A stretch of DNA of 43,026 nt from DASUVJ01 sp036378995 (GTDB taxonomy: Bacteria; Patescibacteriota; Saccharimonadia; Saccharimonadales; Saccharimonadaceae): NCBI GenBank assembly GCA_036378995.1, contig DASUVJ010000035.1:1-43026 (forward strand), written 5' to 3'. Below the pieces are notes generated by a model that was not told where the DNA came from, ran no database searches, and was given only the letters and a program-made list of their open reading frames with translations. The position numbers and the translations under genes were made by a program. Positions 34,005 through 42,910 of this stretch are shown here, piece by piece. How positions within the stretch are numbered: position 1 is the first letter of the stretch; every line of letters starts with the position of its first letter.

Positions 34005-35381
34005 ATGAGTTACATGAAGATCGCGTCTATCAAGCAGAAGTGGTATTGGGTGCTGGGTTTACTCGGAGGGGTGGGATTTATTGCAAATGTTCTGACCTTT
34101 TATCCGGGTTACATGAGTAATGACACGCTTTCTCAACTCGGCCAGGCTTTAGGTAGTCAAGAACTGAATGACATGCTACCTCTAGCAATGATGGGCCTAT
34201 GGCGTTTATTGATAGCCGTAACAGGACATGCTTCGGCTATGCTATTTTTTCAGCTGCTCCTCCTTTGGCTTGGAGTTGGACTTCTTGCGGTTTATGTTTT
34301 TCGTGAAACCGGTTCTCGTAAATATAGCCTCCTGCCTTTTGCTATAGGGATATTGCCTGTCATTCTCAATATATCTGGTGTGGTATGGAAAGATAATCAG
34401 ATGGCATTCGCTCTCTTCCTCGCATGTGTATTGATCCTTTTCTTTAAATATATTCACGGAGTTTATGGGCGAATTGGCTTGTTGGTGACAAGTCTTATGC
34501 TAATGGTATATGCATGCTTGGTAAGATATAACGCGCTAATCGCAATAGTGCCATTGATGTTCCTAGCCTTCAGGCAGAGTGGTTTTATCAAGACTAGATC
34601 ACGCCAGGTCTTAGCGTCACTGGGTATGATCGTCGTTACTGTCTCTTGTTTTTCACTCATGAGCTTTGCCTTTAATTCAAAAAGCAGTAACCCGGTCTCG
34701 TTTGTGATGTTGGATGATGTCGTTAACGTAACGAGTAGTGGGGTATTGGGAAGTAGTTCGCTGTCGCCGGACTTTAAAGAAGACATCCGGGAGGTTCAGG
34801 AGTGCGCCCGCTCTAAGAAGATGCTAGTCAATAACTACTGGGTGTGCGCAAACGAAGAACAACGGGAAAGATTTAGTCTTAGCAACTTTAGTGGCCTGAA
34901 AGAACTGTGGATGAAGACGCTCGTTTCGAATCCCTTAGACTATATGCTTTATAAGACGCAGAGCTATGTGTCGTTTCTATTTCCGGCAGAGGGTGTCTAC
35001 TATGTATGGCAAGATGGCATTGAGCCGAATGAATTCGGTCAAGAAGTAAAGTTTGAAAGACCAGGGGAGATTGTCGGCATATATGTAAATAACTTTGGCT
35101 ACAAGAACTTCCACTTTATGTACGAGCCGTGGTTCTGGTTAGCGGCATGTATAGGCTTGTTTGTATACATGAAAAAGAATAGGAATACAGACTCTATAAT
35201 CCTTTTGATCGTCTCTTCTGCAGCCCTTTATCTCCTAAGTTATTTCCCTACAGGAGCAACTGTAGATTACAGGTTTATTTATTGGTCAGTACTTGCCTGT
35301 GTCACGGTGTCAATTCTTCTCGTAGTAAAGAGGATTAATAGACGACCGAAAAATACCAGAAGCAAGTCAAGAGCAAGATAG
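34005..35381 (+). CDS. Polytopic membrane protein, GT-C glycosyltransferase-like
   Basis: A 458-aa protein with about 10-11 membrane segments. The first extracytoplasmic loop has FYPGYMSNDTLSQLGQ, with an Asp in the place where GT-C enzymes using polyprenyl-phosphate sugars keep a catalytic acid; DUF6020-like proteins share a similar PGY-x-D pattern. A soluble loop lies at about 225-320. It is not assigned to a named enzyme. The start may be the ATG at 34005 or at 34014. The 3' end overlaps the convergent DUF2142-like gene by 47 bases, giving a very basic C-terminus (RPKNTRSKSRAR). Confidence 0.65.
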   Translation: MSYMKIASIKQKWYWVLGLLGGVGFIANVLTFYPGYMSNDTLSQLGQALGSQELNDMLPLAMMGLWRLLIAVTGHASAMLFFQLLLLWLGVGLLAVYVFRETGSRKYSLLPFAIGILPVILNISGVVWKDNQMAFALFLACVLILFFKYIHGVYGRIGLLVTSLMLMVYACLVRYNALIAIVPLMFLAFRQSGFIKTRSRQVLASLGMIVVTVSCFSLMSFAFNSKSSNPVSFVMLDDVVNVTSSGVLGSSSLSPDFKEDIREVQECARSKKMLVNNYWVCANEEQRERFSLSNFSGLKELWMKTLVSNPLDYMLYKTQSYVSFLFPAEGVYYVWQDGIEPNEFGQEVKFERPGEIVGIYVNNFGYKNFHFMYEPWFWLAACIGLFVYMKKNRNTDSIILLIVSSAALYLLSYFPTGATVDYRFIYWSVLACVTVSILLVVKRINRRPKNTRSKSRAR

Positions 35382-36807
35382 CGATATTGCCTGCAGCGAA
35401 AAGCCTCGTCAAGTGCTGTAGACTTAGTTTTACGGGAATGAGGAGTGCGACTGCGATCGCAATAAATGGCAAAATCGGGAAAAAGTAGCGACCTTGGACA
35501 CCTTCAATTATCTCTGCACCGACAGGGTTAAATGCAACATAAAGTGCCGATGCGATACCGAGGACTGAAAGTGTAGGCACGGCAAACATAAGGTAGTTAA
35601 AACGTTTTTTATGACGGGAAGAAATATCTTGAACCGCCATCCAGGCTGCTAAAAGAGTTAGTAGAAAACCGAATAGCAGGAGGAGTGATGGTAGTTGCAG
35701 GTTTACTTGATGGGTTAGTGCACCAAGACCGCCCGCCCAGTCATTCACGAGTGGCGTTTTTATAAGGCTTTCCAGATAGGCAATTGGATGTGAAATGATA
35801 AACATAATTTGATCATGCGTATTAGGCGGAGTCGATCCTGCGTGCACCCAGAGTGATTGAGTCGTATTGGGGCCCGAAGTGACGATTGTCCAATAAAGTG
35901 CCGGTAAAAGCATCGCTGTACCCAGACCGAAACGGGTAAGCCAACCCTTGAGTGCAGATGGATAGATCGGTAGGAAAAGGATAGCCATACTAATAATGGC
36001 GTAAGGAAGTTTAAGTAGGGGCAAAAGCAATCCGCCGGTGATAAGTACGATGCGCAGTGGTGTTGAGAGCCCTTCCTTTGTAAATACACGAATTATCAAG
36101 GCAAAGACAAGGAGTGCGATGCCGTTTAATACACTATCTACTCCTACGGATGCCGCGGCTACGATCGATCCTGGCATCAGCGCAATACAAAATACTATCC
36201 ATTTAGCTCGGGAATTTCTCAGTAAATAAATGGCCCAGAAGCTGAGTACAATAAATGCCAGCAGTGAACCTAAGCGAGCTAGCATGACAATGTTTCCTGC
36301 GGATAGATCGAGTAGATTCCCTATTTTTATAAAGGCGGCTGATGGGATATAGGCAATGGGGTTGTAGATATTTGCACCCATTAAGTCAATAAAAGTTACC
36401 GAGCTTTCGTCGACATCTGCCCCGGCTAGATCCTGTATTTTATCCTTAATTTCTGGACTTGGTTGGGTGCAGAATGACTGAGGATCACATTCGGCAATTT
36501 TTCTTGCAGGGCCAGAGGCATGTTCCAAATTTGCAATATCCACATGAGCGGCAACGCCGTAAGTTGTTACTTCGTTACCCTCTGGTGTTGTGCCTTTACC
36601 TAGCGGGTCGCTAAAGATATCTCCGTAGCTGATAGCACTCGCTTTAAGTACATGGACCCCCTCGTCGTTTCCGTATCCTATAGGAACGTTATAGACGAAA
36701 AACAATCCCGAGAGTAGGGAGGTGACGAGAAAGAGGAGAGGTGCGGCACCTATTTTTAAAATTCGGGTCTTCAAAGAGAGGGATTTATTGCCAGTTTGTA
36801 TCTTCAT
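35335..36807 (-). CDS. DUF2142-like polytopic glycosyltransferase
   Basis: A 490-aa protein with about 11-12 membrane helices. After the first helix comes GYGNDEGVHVLKASAISYGD, the Asp-Glu and His pattern of DUF2142 proteins, a GT-C-like family near surface-glycan loci. A large extracytoplasmic loop (about 60-150) contains two cysteines (ECDPQSFCTQ). GT-C enzymes use polyprenyl-phosphate sugars on the outer face, fitting the GtrA/GtrB-type partners in this window. The start is the ATG at 36807, with a minus-strand TGA-TACAAT -10 ending 6 nt upstream. Confidence 0.8.
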   Translation of the reverse strand: MKIQTGNKSLSLKTRILKIGAAPLLFLVTSLLSGLFFVYNVPIGYGNDEGVHVLKASAISYGDIFSDPLGKGTTPEGNEVTTYGVAAHVDIANLEHASGPARKIAECDPQSFCTQPSPEIKDKIQDLAGADVDESSVTFIDLMGANIYNPIAYIPSAAFIKIGNLLDLSAGNIVMLARLGSLLAFIVLSFWAIYLLRNSRAKWIVFCIALMPGSIVAAASVGVDSVLNGIALLVFALIIRVFTKEGLSTPLRIVLITGGLLLPLLKLPYAIISMAILFLPIYPSALKGWLTRFGLGTAMLLPALYWTIVTSGPNTTQSLWVHAGSTPPNTHDQIMFIISHPIAYLESLIKTPLVNDWAGGLGALTHQVNLQLPSLLLLFGFLLTLLAAWMAVQDISSRHKKRFNYLMFAVPTLSVLGIASALYVAFNPVGAEIIEGVQGRYFFPILPFIAIAVALLIPVKLSLQHLTRLFAAGNIAILLLTCFWYFSVVY

Positions 36808-36813
36808 ATAGCT

Positions 36814-36865
36814 ATTGTATCAATACGGGAGAGTTCTGTTCGTTTATCGGGCTTTTTGCTATAAT
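36814..36865. promoter_or_regulatory. Divergent extended -10 promoters
   Basis: On the minus strand TGATACAAT (-10 at 36819-36814) ends 6 nt before the DUF2142 ATG. On the plus strand TGCTATAAT (-10 at 36860-36865) ends 7 nt before the GT2 ATG at 36873. Both have the extended TGn and imply leaderless messages. Confidence 0.55.
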
Positions 36866-36872
36866 AAAACAG

Positions 36873-37553
36873 ATGAATAGGGATACTGCAATTATTATAC
36901 CTGTGTATAACGAGGGGAAGGTTATACGCGGTGTTATTTCTGATTTACTGAAGCACTTCGCCCACATTATTTGCGTAAATGACGGAAGTAAAGATAACAG
37001 TGCCGACGAAATTATGGCAGCAGGTGCAATGCTTGTTAACCATCCGATTAATATGGGTCAAGGCGCTGCGCTTCAAACCGGAATAGAGTTTGCTCGAGAA
37101 TTGCCAGCGGTAAAATATTACGTTACTTTTGATGCCGATGGCCAGCACCGAATTGCCGATGCGAAGCAGATGATAAAGCTCCTTAAGAAAGGAGATCACG
37201 ATATAATTTTGGGATCTCGTTTTCTTGGCGAGACTATCGGGATGAAGAAAAGCAAAGAAGCGGTGCTGAAACTCGCTATTCAATTCAGTAACATCACTTC
37301 TGGCGTTAAGCTGACTGATACCCATAACGGGTTAAGGGCATTCAATCAGCACGTCGCCGAAACAATGCAAATTACAATGCCAGATATGGCACATGCGTCT
37401 GAAATTCTTGAGATTATTTCAAAGCAAAAATACCGTTATGTAGAGATCCCGGTTGTTATTGAGTACTCTGACTATTCACGAGGCAAGGGTCAGACACTCA
37501 TTAACGCAGTCAATATTGGGTTTGATACACTTCTTCGAAAGGTTTCAAAATGA
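36873..37553 (+). CDS. GT2 family glycosyltransferase (polyprenyl-phosphate type)
   Basis: A 226-aa GT-A enzyme. TAIIIPVYNEGKVI, ICVNDGSKDNSAD, NMGQGAALQTGIEFA, TFDADGQH (DxD-type, about 90-96) and GSRFLGE match DPM1/YfdH-like enzymes without C-terminal membrane helices. The ATG at 36873 is chosen because the IPVYNE motif then sits at the normal distance and a promoter lies just before it; the open frame upstream to 36741 crosses the divergent gene. It is coupled by ATGA to a DUF2304 protein, a pairing known from surface-glycan loci. Confidence 0.92.
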   Translation: MNRDTAIIIPVYNEGKVIRGVISDLLKHFAHIICVNDGSKDNSADEIMAAGAMLVNHPINMGQGAALQTGIEFARELPAVKYYVTFDADGQHRIADAKQMIKLLKKGDHDIILGSRFLGETIGMKKSKEAVLKLAIQFSNITSGVKLTDTHNGLRAFNQHVAETMQITMPDMAHASEILEIISKQKYRYVEIPVVIEYSDYSRGKGQTLINAVNIGFDTLLRKVSK

Positions 37554-37921
37554 TAGTTAACTACGTCCAAATCATAGTGATCATTGCGGCGCTTTTTCTC
37601 GCCTTCTATGCGTTAGGGCAGCGCAATACGCATTCAGGTAAGGCTTCTAAAAAAATAGTGCTGGTCCTTTTGGCGATCGCAATGGTTGTAGCCGTACTTT
37701 TTCCAGATATGACGACTTCTATCGCAAATGTGTTTGGAATAGGGAGAGGCGCTGACCTATTGCTATATGCAACGGTACTCGTGTTTATCTTTTATGTCTT
37801 AAATAACTATTTAAGACAGCAAGATCAACGCGATATGATGTTCCGACTTGCGAGGAGGCTGGCCATTATTGAAGCGCGTGCTCGCTACGAAGATCAACTA
37901 CATCCAATAAAGAAAAAATAG
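37550..37921 (+). CDS. DUF2304 family small membrane protein
   Basis: A 123-aa protein with three membrane helices (about 5-22, 33-52 and 66-88) and a basic C-terminal tail with the pattern NYLRQQDQRDMMFRLARRLAIIEAR. This is typical of DUF2304 proteins, which usually sit beside a GT2 enzyme. It probably helps the GT2 enzyme at the membrane or acts on its lipid-linked product, but no activity has been read from the sequence. The start overlaps the GT2 stop (ATGA). Confidence 0.85.
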   Translation: MIVNYVQIIVIIAALFLAFYALGQRNTHSGKASKKIVLVLLAIAMVVAVLFPDMTTSIANVFGIGRGADLLLYATVLVFIFYVLNNYLRQQDQRDMMFRLARRLAIIEARARYEDQLHPIKKK

Positions 37922-37931
37922 GGTCCGGCCA

Positions 37932-39947
37932 ATGAAGGAAGCCATCCTTACTTCTTTTATACTGCCGGTCTTAGTGTTTGCATACTGGCTTTCGTTAATA
38001 GTAATAGGCGCTTTTTTGCTACATGTCTTACGACGAAAGTTTAAGTTTAAGCTCCCTGACGGAGTATCGGATAACCTGCCGCTCCTTGTTTTACTGTGTT
38101 TTGCATCGTCGGTTGTCGTTATGGGGCTGTTCTCGCTATTTCTCTATGTTTTTAAATTGCCTGCAATTCTATTTACGGCGTTTTATGCTTGTAGCCTTGT
38201 AACGGCCATTGGATATTTTGGTCGCTTCTTGTGGTTGGTGAGCGCTAAAAAACGAACATTTAAGATACCTGGAAGAAAATTTTGGATAACGACTATAATC
38301 ACAGCGGCAGCCATATGTCTCCTGCTCGCGGATTATTTAATCAGTCTCGTTTTTGGTACGCAATTTGCAGGCGGTGCGGACACATATGTTCACATCGCAA
38401 AGATTATGGGCCTGATCAATTATGGGTTTGTGATTGACGACAGCATTTTAAAAGGGGTAGTTGAATCCCGTTACCATGTGAATGTTATCCATTCATTATT
38501 TATACCATTACCGCAGATGCTGCCTATATCGGTCGCGGAAGTGTGGAACTTGTCGCTCGGTTTCTTTAGGATGATGCAGTGGCTTTCAATTATGGGGCTT
38601 GCGTACTTTGTTGCCATGTCATGGTTGGGAATGAAAAAGATGGGCGCTTACTATTTATCGGTCGTTTCGCTGTTTGTAGCACTCGCGTTGCCGCCGTCTT
38701 ATATGTATGTTGCTATGTATCCAACAAAAGTGGTTGTTTTTTGGCTGATTTTGCTAGTTATCGGCCTCTCACTCATGTGGGCGTATCAAAAAATAGGTAT
38801 TACACTTGCATCGGGCGCAGTGATTCTTATAGCACTTACACAGCCTACATATTCTCTCATGGCAGGTCTTTTTCTGATAGTTTACTTACTGGCTATTCTG
38901 ATATGGAGTTATGTGCGGCGGAATAGGATCGACGGTTTTTATGTAAAAGTGATAGCGGGACTCATTTTTGCTTTGTTAGTGTCACCATTTATCACGGCAC
39001 TCTTTCCGCAGCATCTGAGCGAGGAGCTTGTTGCTGTCGGGAGCTTGCCGACAATTAATATCTTTGGTGTATCTATAGTTGCCCCTGCGTTACCGGCGGA
39101 GCCATTCGCTCTAGCCCTAAGCCTTATAGGTCTAACAGGGTATGTTTATGTAATTGCTACTCTTTTTAAACGGTCGCAGCCTCAAATTGCTCTCCTGGGG
39201 ATCGCATTATTGAGCTTTTATTATGTGCTCGTCCACAACCCTGTTTTCATGGCTGTTGCACATGATAGGCTGCCACTTTGGCTTCTGGGAAGATTTACAG
39301 CGATGGACGTTTTGCAGCTCGTCATGATTCCATTTGGCCTCTATGCTATAGGGAAGTTTTTAATGCGATTCGTCAAGCCTAGGACTCGTCAGTGGTGGGT
39401 TGTCGCTACTCTCTTTTGTCTTATTGTGACTGGGTTTATCTTTGTAGGGATAAAGCAAACCTACAAAGGCTTTTACGAAGGAACAAAAGCCATTGATCAC
39501 GGTCGTTATAAGCTGCTTCAGCGCGTAGAAGATACAATGTCCGGCGTCATGGAACCCGGGTCGCTGGTAGCGACGACGATGGGCGATAGTTACTTCTTGC
39601 CCTCGGCAATTCCTGTAAAAACTATTGCAATTGACAGTACGCACGCAACGCCCACAGCGGCAAGTAAAGAGAGGCTTGCTTGCCAGGAGCGTATTTTTGC
39701 AGAGGATCTTGACTGGGAAAGTTTAACCATGACGAAGACCGATTACATCGTAGTCCCGCAGTGGAACGATCGAATCAAAGAGTTAAGGAATGTGGCGGAA
39801 CATAGTCCGAATAAATTCAGTCTCATAAAAGAGACGCAGGATTACATTATCTATAAAGTTAAACGCCAAGCGACAACAAAGACTGCTTTAGATAAGACAA
39901 GTCCTTGCTATATTTATCAAATTAAAGAAAACAAACGGCTTTACTAG
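37932..39947 (+). CDS. Large polytopic membrane protein, possible GT-C enzyme
   Basis: A 671-aa protein with about 13 membrane helices and a soluble C-terminal domain of about 140 residues. An extracytoplasmic loop after the fourth helix contains GTQFAGGADTYVHIAKIMGL (about 146-165), with an Asp and His that could serve a GT-C-like reaction. The C-terminal part has two cysteines. I recognise no named family. It begins 10 bases after DUF2304 and is probably in the same operon, which suggests it uses the lipid-linked sugar made by the GT2 enzyme. It ends in CTAG shared with the SDR gene. Confidence 0.6.
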   Translation: MKEAILTSFILPVLVFAYWLSLIVIGAFLLHVLRRKFKFKLPDGVSDNLPLLVLLCFASSVVVMGLFSLFLYVFKLPAILFTAFYACSLVTAIGYFGRFLWLVSAKKRTFKIPGRKFWITTIITAAAICLLLADYLISLVFGTQFAGGADTYVHIAKIMGLINYGFVIDDSILKGVVESRYHVNVIHSLFIPLPQMLPISVAEVWNLSLGFFRMMQWLSIMGLAYFVAMSWLGMKKMGAYYLSVVSLFVALALPPSYMYVAMYPTKVVVFWLILLVIGLSLMWAYQKIGITLASGAVILIALTQPTYSLMAGLFLIVYLLAILIWSYVRRNRIDGFYVKVIAGLIFALLVSPFITALFPQHLSEELVAVGSLPTINIFGVSIVAPALPAEPFALALSLIGLTGYVYVIATLFKRSQPQIALLGIALLSFYYVLVHNPVFMAVAHDRLPLWLLGRFTAMDVLQLVMIPFGLYAIGKFLMRFVKPRTRQWWVVATLFCLIVTGFIFVGIKQTYKGFYEGTKAIDHGRYKLLQRVEDTMSGVMEPGSLVATTMGDSYFLPSAIPVKTIAIDSTHATPTAASKERLACQERIFAEDLDWESLTMTKTDYIVVPQWNDRIKELRNVAEHSPNKFSLIKETQDYIIYKVKRQATTKTALDKTSPCYIYQIKENKRLY

Positions 39948-40789
39948 AGCATTTCTTCCAGCTCTTGGAGGGTGACGCCTACTTTTTTTACGTCGTCTTT
40001 GGTGTCGTATGCCTTTAGGTTTCGAAGCCCCTTTAGGTTGTCTTCAGTTACTGCGAGGGGGAGACGCAGGAGGCGTATAAGCCGAATGGCGAGCAGAGGA
40101 ATGAAATAAGGTACGGGTAACAGCAGGGCTTTAATTTGTTTCTTTTTCTTGACTGTTTGGTAGAATTCTTTGTAAGTGTAGATTCTTGGAGTCCCTATAT
40201 ATAATTGACCGCCGATACCCTTTTCGATAATAGTATCAATAACTTTAGCGAGGTCTTGTATGGCAATAAATTGTATAGGCTGTTTGCCCCCATCGATAAG
40301 TGGAGCGACATGTTTAGTGCTCATAAAGTCGATGATTTGATGAGCGAGTCCGCCTTCGCCAATTACGAGGCCGGAACGAATAACCGTATCATTCTTTCCG
40401 GTAAAGAGCTGTTCAATCTGGTACTTTTGACGTCCATAGGCTCCCGGTGCATTCTCGTCAGCAGACATACTGCTGATAAATACATTTCTCTTTAGTTTGT
40501 TAGCCCTGCTTATTTTGAGGAGGCTTTTTGCAGCATCAACATTTTGCTTCAAAACATTTTCGCCGCTTTTCGTGTATGCAGTATGAACGAGATAATCTGC
40601 ATTTTTAAAAGGAGTGCCATCAACTTTTTTAGCCAGATCGTAAGGATAATATGAAACGTTTTTTGTATTACTAAAAGCTTTCGGGTTCCGTACGAGGGCG
40701 CGTACTTCATAGCCTTTTTCAGAGAAGTAGCGTACTAATTCTTTTCCAACAAGTCCGCTTGCGCCTGTGATAACGATTGCTTTAGTCAT
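39944..40789 (-). CDS. NAD(P)-dependent epimerase/dehydratase-like SDR
   Basis: A 281-aa extended or atypical SDR. The Rossmann start is IVITGASGLVGKELVRYF (GxxGxxG, about 5-22). YLVHTAYTKSG, VFISSMSADENAPGAYGRQK (Ser then YxxxK, about 105-123) and VIRSGLVIGEGG follow. Substrate recognition is closer to NmrA-like or NDUFA9-like proteins than to classical sugar epimerases. The start overlaps the upstream GMC oxidoreductase by 8 bases, so the two are coupled and may act on the same compound. Confidence 0.85.
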   Translation of the reverse strand: MTKAIVITGASGLVGKELVRYFSEKGYEVRALVRNPKAFSNTKNVSYYPYDLAKKVDGTPFKNADYLVHTAYTKSGENVLKQNVDAAKSLLKISRANKLKRNVFISSMSADENAPGAYGRQKYQIEQLFTGKNDTVIRSGLVIGEGGLAHQIIDFMSTKHVAPLIDGGKQPIQFIAIQDLAKVIDTIIEKGIGGQLYIGTPRIYTYKEFYQTVKKKKQIKALLLPVPYFIPLLAIRLIRLLRLPLAVTEDNLKGLRNLKAYDTKDDVKKVGVTLQELEEML

Positions 40790-42395
40790 TTAAAACCTCC
40801 ATTGCTGTTCGGTGTGCATTTGCCATGAGGGAGAATGTTAATCCCTTTGCGGGCAGGTAAGTGAATCCTGATCCGTCAGCGACGTATACGTTTTTTGTTC
40901 CGTGAAGCTTGCCTTTTGTATCTAGAGTATGTACTGAAGGTGTCGAGCTGAAAGGAAGGGTGCCAGCGTAGTGGATGCTCGCTCCGTTACCGGGCGCGAA
41001 TTTTTTAAGCGGGAATGCACCTAATGAGCGCATTGCTCGCATGTATTTCTTTTCACGGCGTTTGTTTTCTGCAATTTCTTCTTTGGAGAGTTTGTAGTGC
41101 ACCTTAAGAGAGTCATTAGTTGGCGATGATGAATCTTTCTCGAGGCTTACGTATTTATCGGGACTTGGGCTATCTGGATGGTGAATTCCCATTATAAGGA
41201 GACCAGACAGTAGGTATTGGAGAAAGACACGGGCATCTTTAAAGTTGAGCGGTACTTGACGCGCCATCCTGAAAAGCATAAGTGACTGATAGCCGTAGAG
41301 CGACGCCATCGAAGCTTTTGAGTTATCTGAAGCCTCATCCAGGAAAAATGATAAATTAGCGAAGCCAAGCTTCTTTTTCTCTGCTGGTCTTCCGAGTGAG
41401 GCAGGGTGAATACATGGCACATACGAATAGGGATTACAGAGAAGGGGCAGTCTTGATGAGTCCTTGGAAGGTTGCGAGCGTAATACGATTCTGGCTGTTC
41501 CGAAAATTCCTGCGGCTAAGACAAGTTTTTTTGCGCTGAAGGTATTTTTTTTCTGGTTATCAATATCCTGAGTGGTAATAATGACGCCGCTCTTATTCTC
41601 CTCGAATTTAGTTACCAGTTGGCCGGAGACGTATGTAAAATTAGTCTTCTTCTTAAGCTGGTTAATGGTTATCCAGGGACGGTAGGCGCTTTGTTTTTTA
41701 TCGCTGTAGTATTCCATCTCGCTATAGTCATACTTTTTTCGACTACCTCGATCTTTTGTAATAAGAGCAAGCGGAGCCCGTCCCATGACAAACCCAAGCT
41801 TTTTTAGGTACTCTCGTTTTTTCTTGTATTTTTTATAGATACGGGAATGAATAGCATCTGCCGAGGCGGATTTATCGTAGTTCTTGAGCGACCTAATAGT
41901 GTATTCTTGCGCATCGTCGTTCGTGGCGCTAATGCCGATTCTGTCTAATACGGTTTGGTAGGCAGGGGCCATTTCTTCAGGGTTAAGACCGGCTTTTTCG
42001 AGCTCTTTGTCGGACCACATCCAGGTTCCTATGCCCCAGCCACTGCCAAGTCCACCGTATGCAAGACTCTCCACAACGGAGAAATTCTCGGATTTAGTCG
42101 GGAGAATTTCATCTGTTTTTGCGAGAATGTATTTTCTTGGCGGAGTAATCTGTTCTCCTTTTCCTACGGAACCCCAAGTAATACCCTCTAGACTATCACC
42201 TACGAGATAACGGTATTGGTCTTTCTCGGTTTTTCGAATGGATAAATAGTCCTTGTCGGGAATGAGGCGAGCGTATTTTTTATCAGTAACACCAGCATCA
42301 ATCATTAAAACGTTTGCGCCGGATTCTACGAGAGTCTGGGCGGCCATCGCCGCCGTACAGCCAGATCCGACAACGATATACTCGTATGCGGCCAT
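40782..42395 (-). CDS. GMC family FAD-dependent oxidoreductase
   Basis: A 537-aa flavoprotein. The FAD-binding start is YIVVGSGCTAAMAAQTLVESG, where the third Gly of GxGxxG is Ala. The middle has VVESLAYGGLGSGWGIGTWMW, matching the second FAD motif of GMC enzymes. The C-terminus has GASIHYAGTLPFS with the catalytic His and GTKNVYVADGSGFTYLPAKGLTFSLMANAHRTA, the classic GMC end. The substrate is unknown; alcohol or sugar oxidation is typical. It lies between a small membrane protein, with a one-base overlap, and an SDR, as a three-gene operon. Confidence 0.92.
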   Translation of the reverse strand: MAAYEYIVVGSGCTAAMAAQTLVESGANVLMIDAGVTDKKYARLIPDKDYLSIRKTEKDQYRYLVGDSLEGITWGSVGKGEQITPPRKYILAKTDEILPTKSENFSVVESLAYGGLGSGWGIGTWMWSDKELEKAGLNPEEMAPAYQTVLDRIGISATNDDAQEYTIRSLKNYDKSASADAIHSRIYKKYKKKREYLKKLGFVMGRAPLALITKDRGSRKKYDYSEMEYYSDKKQSAYRPWITINQLKKKTNFTYVSGQLVTKFEENKSGVIITTQDIDNQKKNTFSAKKLVLAAGIFGTARIVLRSQPSKDSSRLPLLCNPYSYVPCIHPASLGRPAEKKKLGFANLSFFLDEASDNSKASMASLYGYQSLMLFRMARQVPLNFKDARVFLQYLLSGLLIMGIHHPDSPSPDKYVSLEKDSSSPTNDSLKVHYKLSKEEIAENKRREKKYMRAMRSLGAFPLKKFAPGNGASIHYAGTLPFSSTPSVHTLDTKGKLHGTKNVYVADGSGFTYLPAKGLTFSLMANAHRTAMEVLND

Positions 42396-42793
42396 TAGCG
42401 TGCTACCGCCTTCGCAAGGGCAATACCGGCCACCATCTTAATTACAGCCCCAATCCCCACAAAGAATAGATTTAAGAGATAAAGTTTAGATCTTTTTTGA
42501 GCCAGGAAGAGATGCGCATATTCACGGTCTGCTTCTATGAGCGCGAACATCACATATAACCTTCGTCGGAGTTCTGCCTGAGGGGAGATGATCGCAAGTC
42601 CCGCATCCAGTAATTTTATAGACCATGGGTGGTTGACTGCAAAATCCAGTGTTGCAATATCTTTTTCGTTAGCGCTGCCTGGATAGGTGTGCATGTATTT
42701 GGCGTAGCGTTGTTTTATTGCTTCTTTTACGTCATCGCCAAGGTAGTAATGAGCAAAAGCCGAAATTTCACGGTCGTATGCTTGACGGTTCAT
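42395..42793 (-). CDS. Small membrane protein of unknown function
   Basis: A 132-aa protein. The first 75 residues are soluble and charged (DREISAFAHYYLGDDVKEAIKQRY). A hydrophobic stretch around 108-128 (NLFFVGIGAVIKMVAGIALAKA) is probably one membrane helix, with a weaker one near 60-70. The start is supported by AGGAGAA about 10 nt upstream. It overlaps the GMC gene by one base and may be its membrane anchor or an additional subunit, but this is a guess from context. Confidence 0.6.
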   Translation of the reverse strand: MNRQAYDREISAFAHYYLGDDVKEAIKQRYAKYMHTYPGSANEKDIATLDFAVNHPWSIKLLDAGLAIISPQAELRRRLYVMFALIEADREYAHLFLAQKRSKLYLLNLFFVGIGAVIKMVAGIALAKAVAR

Positions 42794-42910
42794 AGTTCTA
42801 ATTCTCCTAATTTGTCCCCGGTTCCTTTCTTATATAATACTAACTTTCGGAAGAGGAATCTATGTCATTTGACAATTTGATAGTATGCTAAACATATAAT
42901 GCTTGGAAAT
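42794..42910. promoter_or_regulatory. Divergent spacer with GtrA-gene promoter
   Basis: TTGACA (42869-42874) is a perfect -35. TATAAT (42895-42900) follows at 20 bp, longer than ideal, and ends 10 nt before the ATG at 42911. A minus-strand TATTAT near 42835-42840 may drive the GMC operon. Confidence 0.4.
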
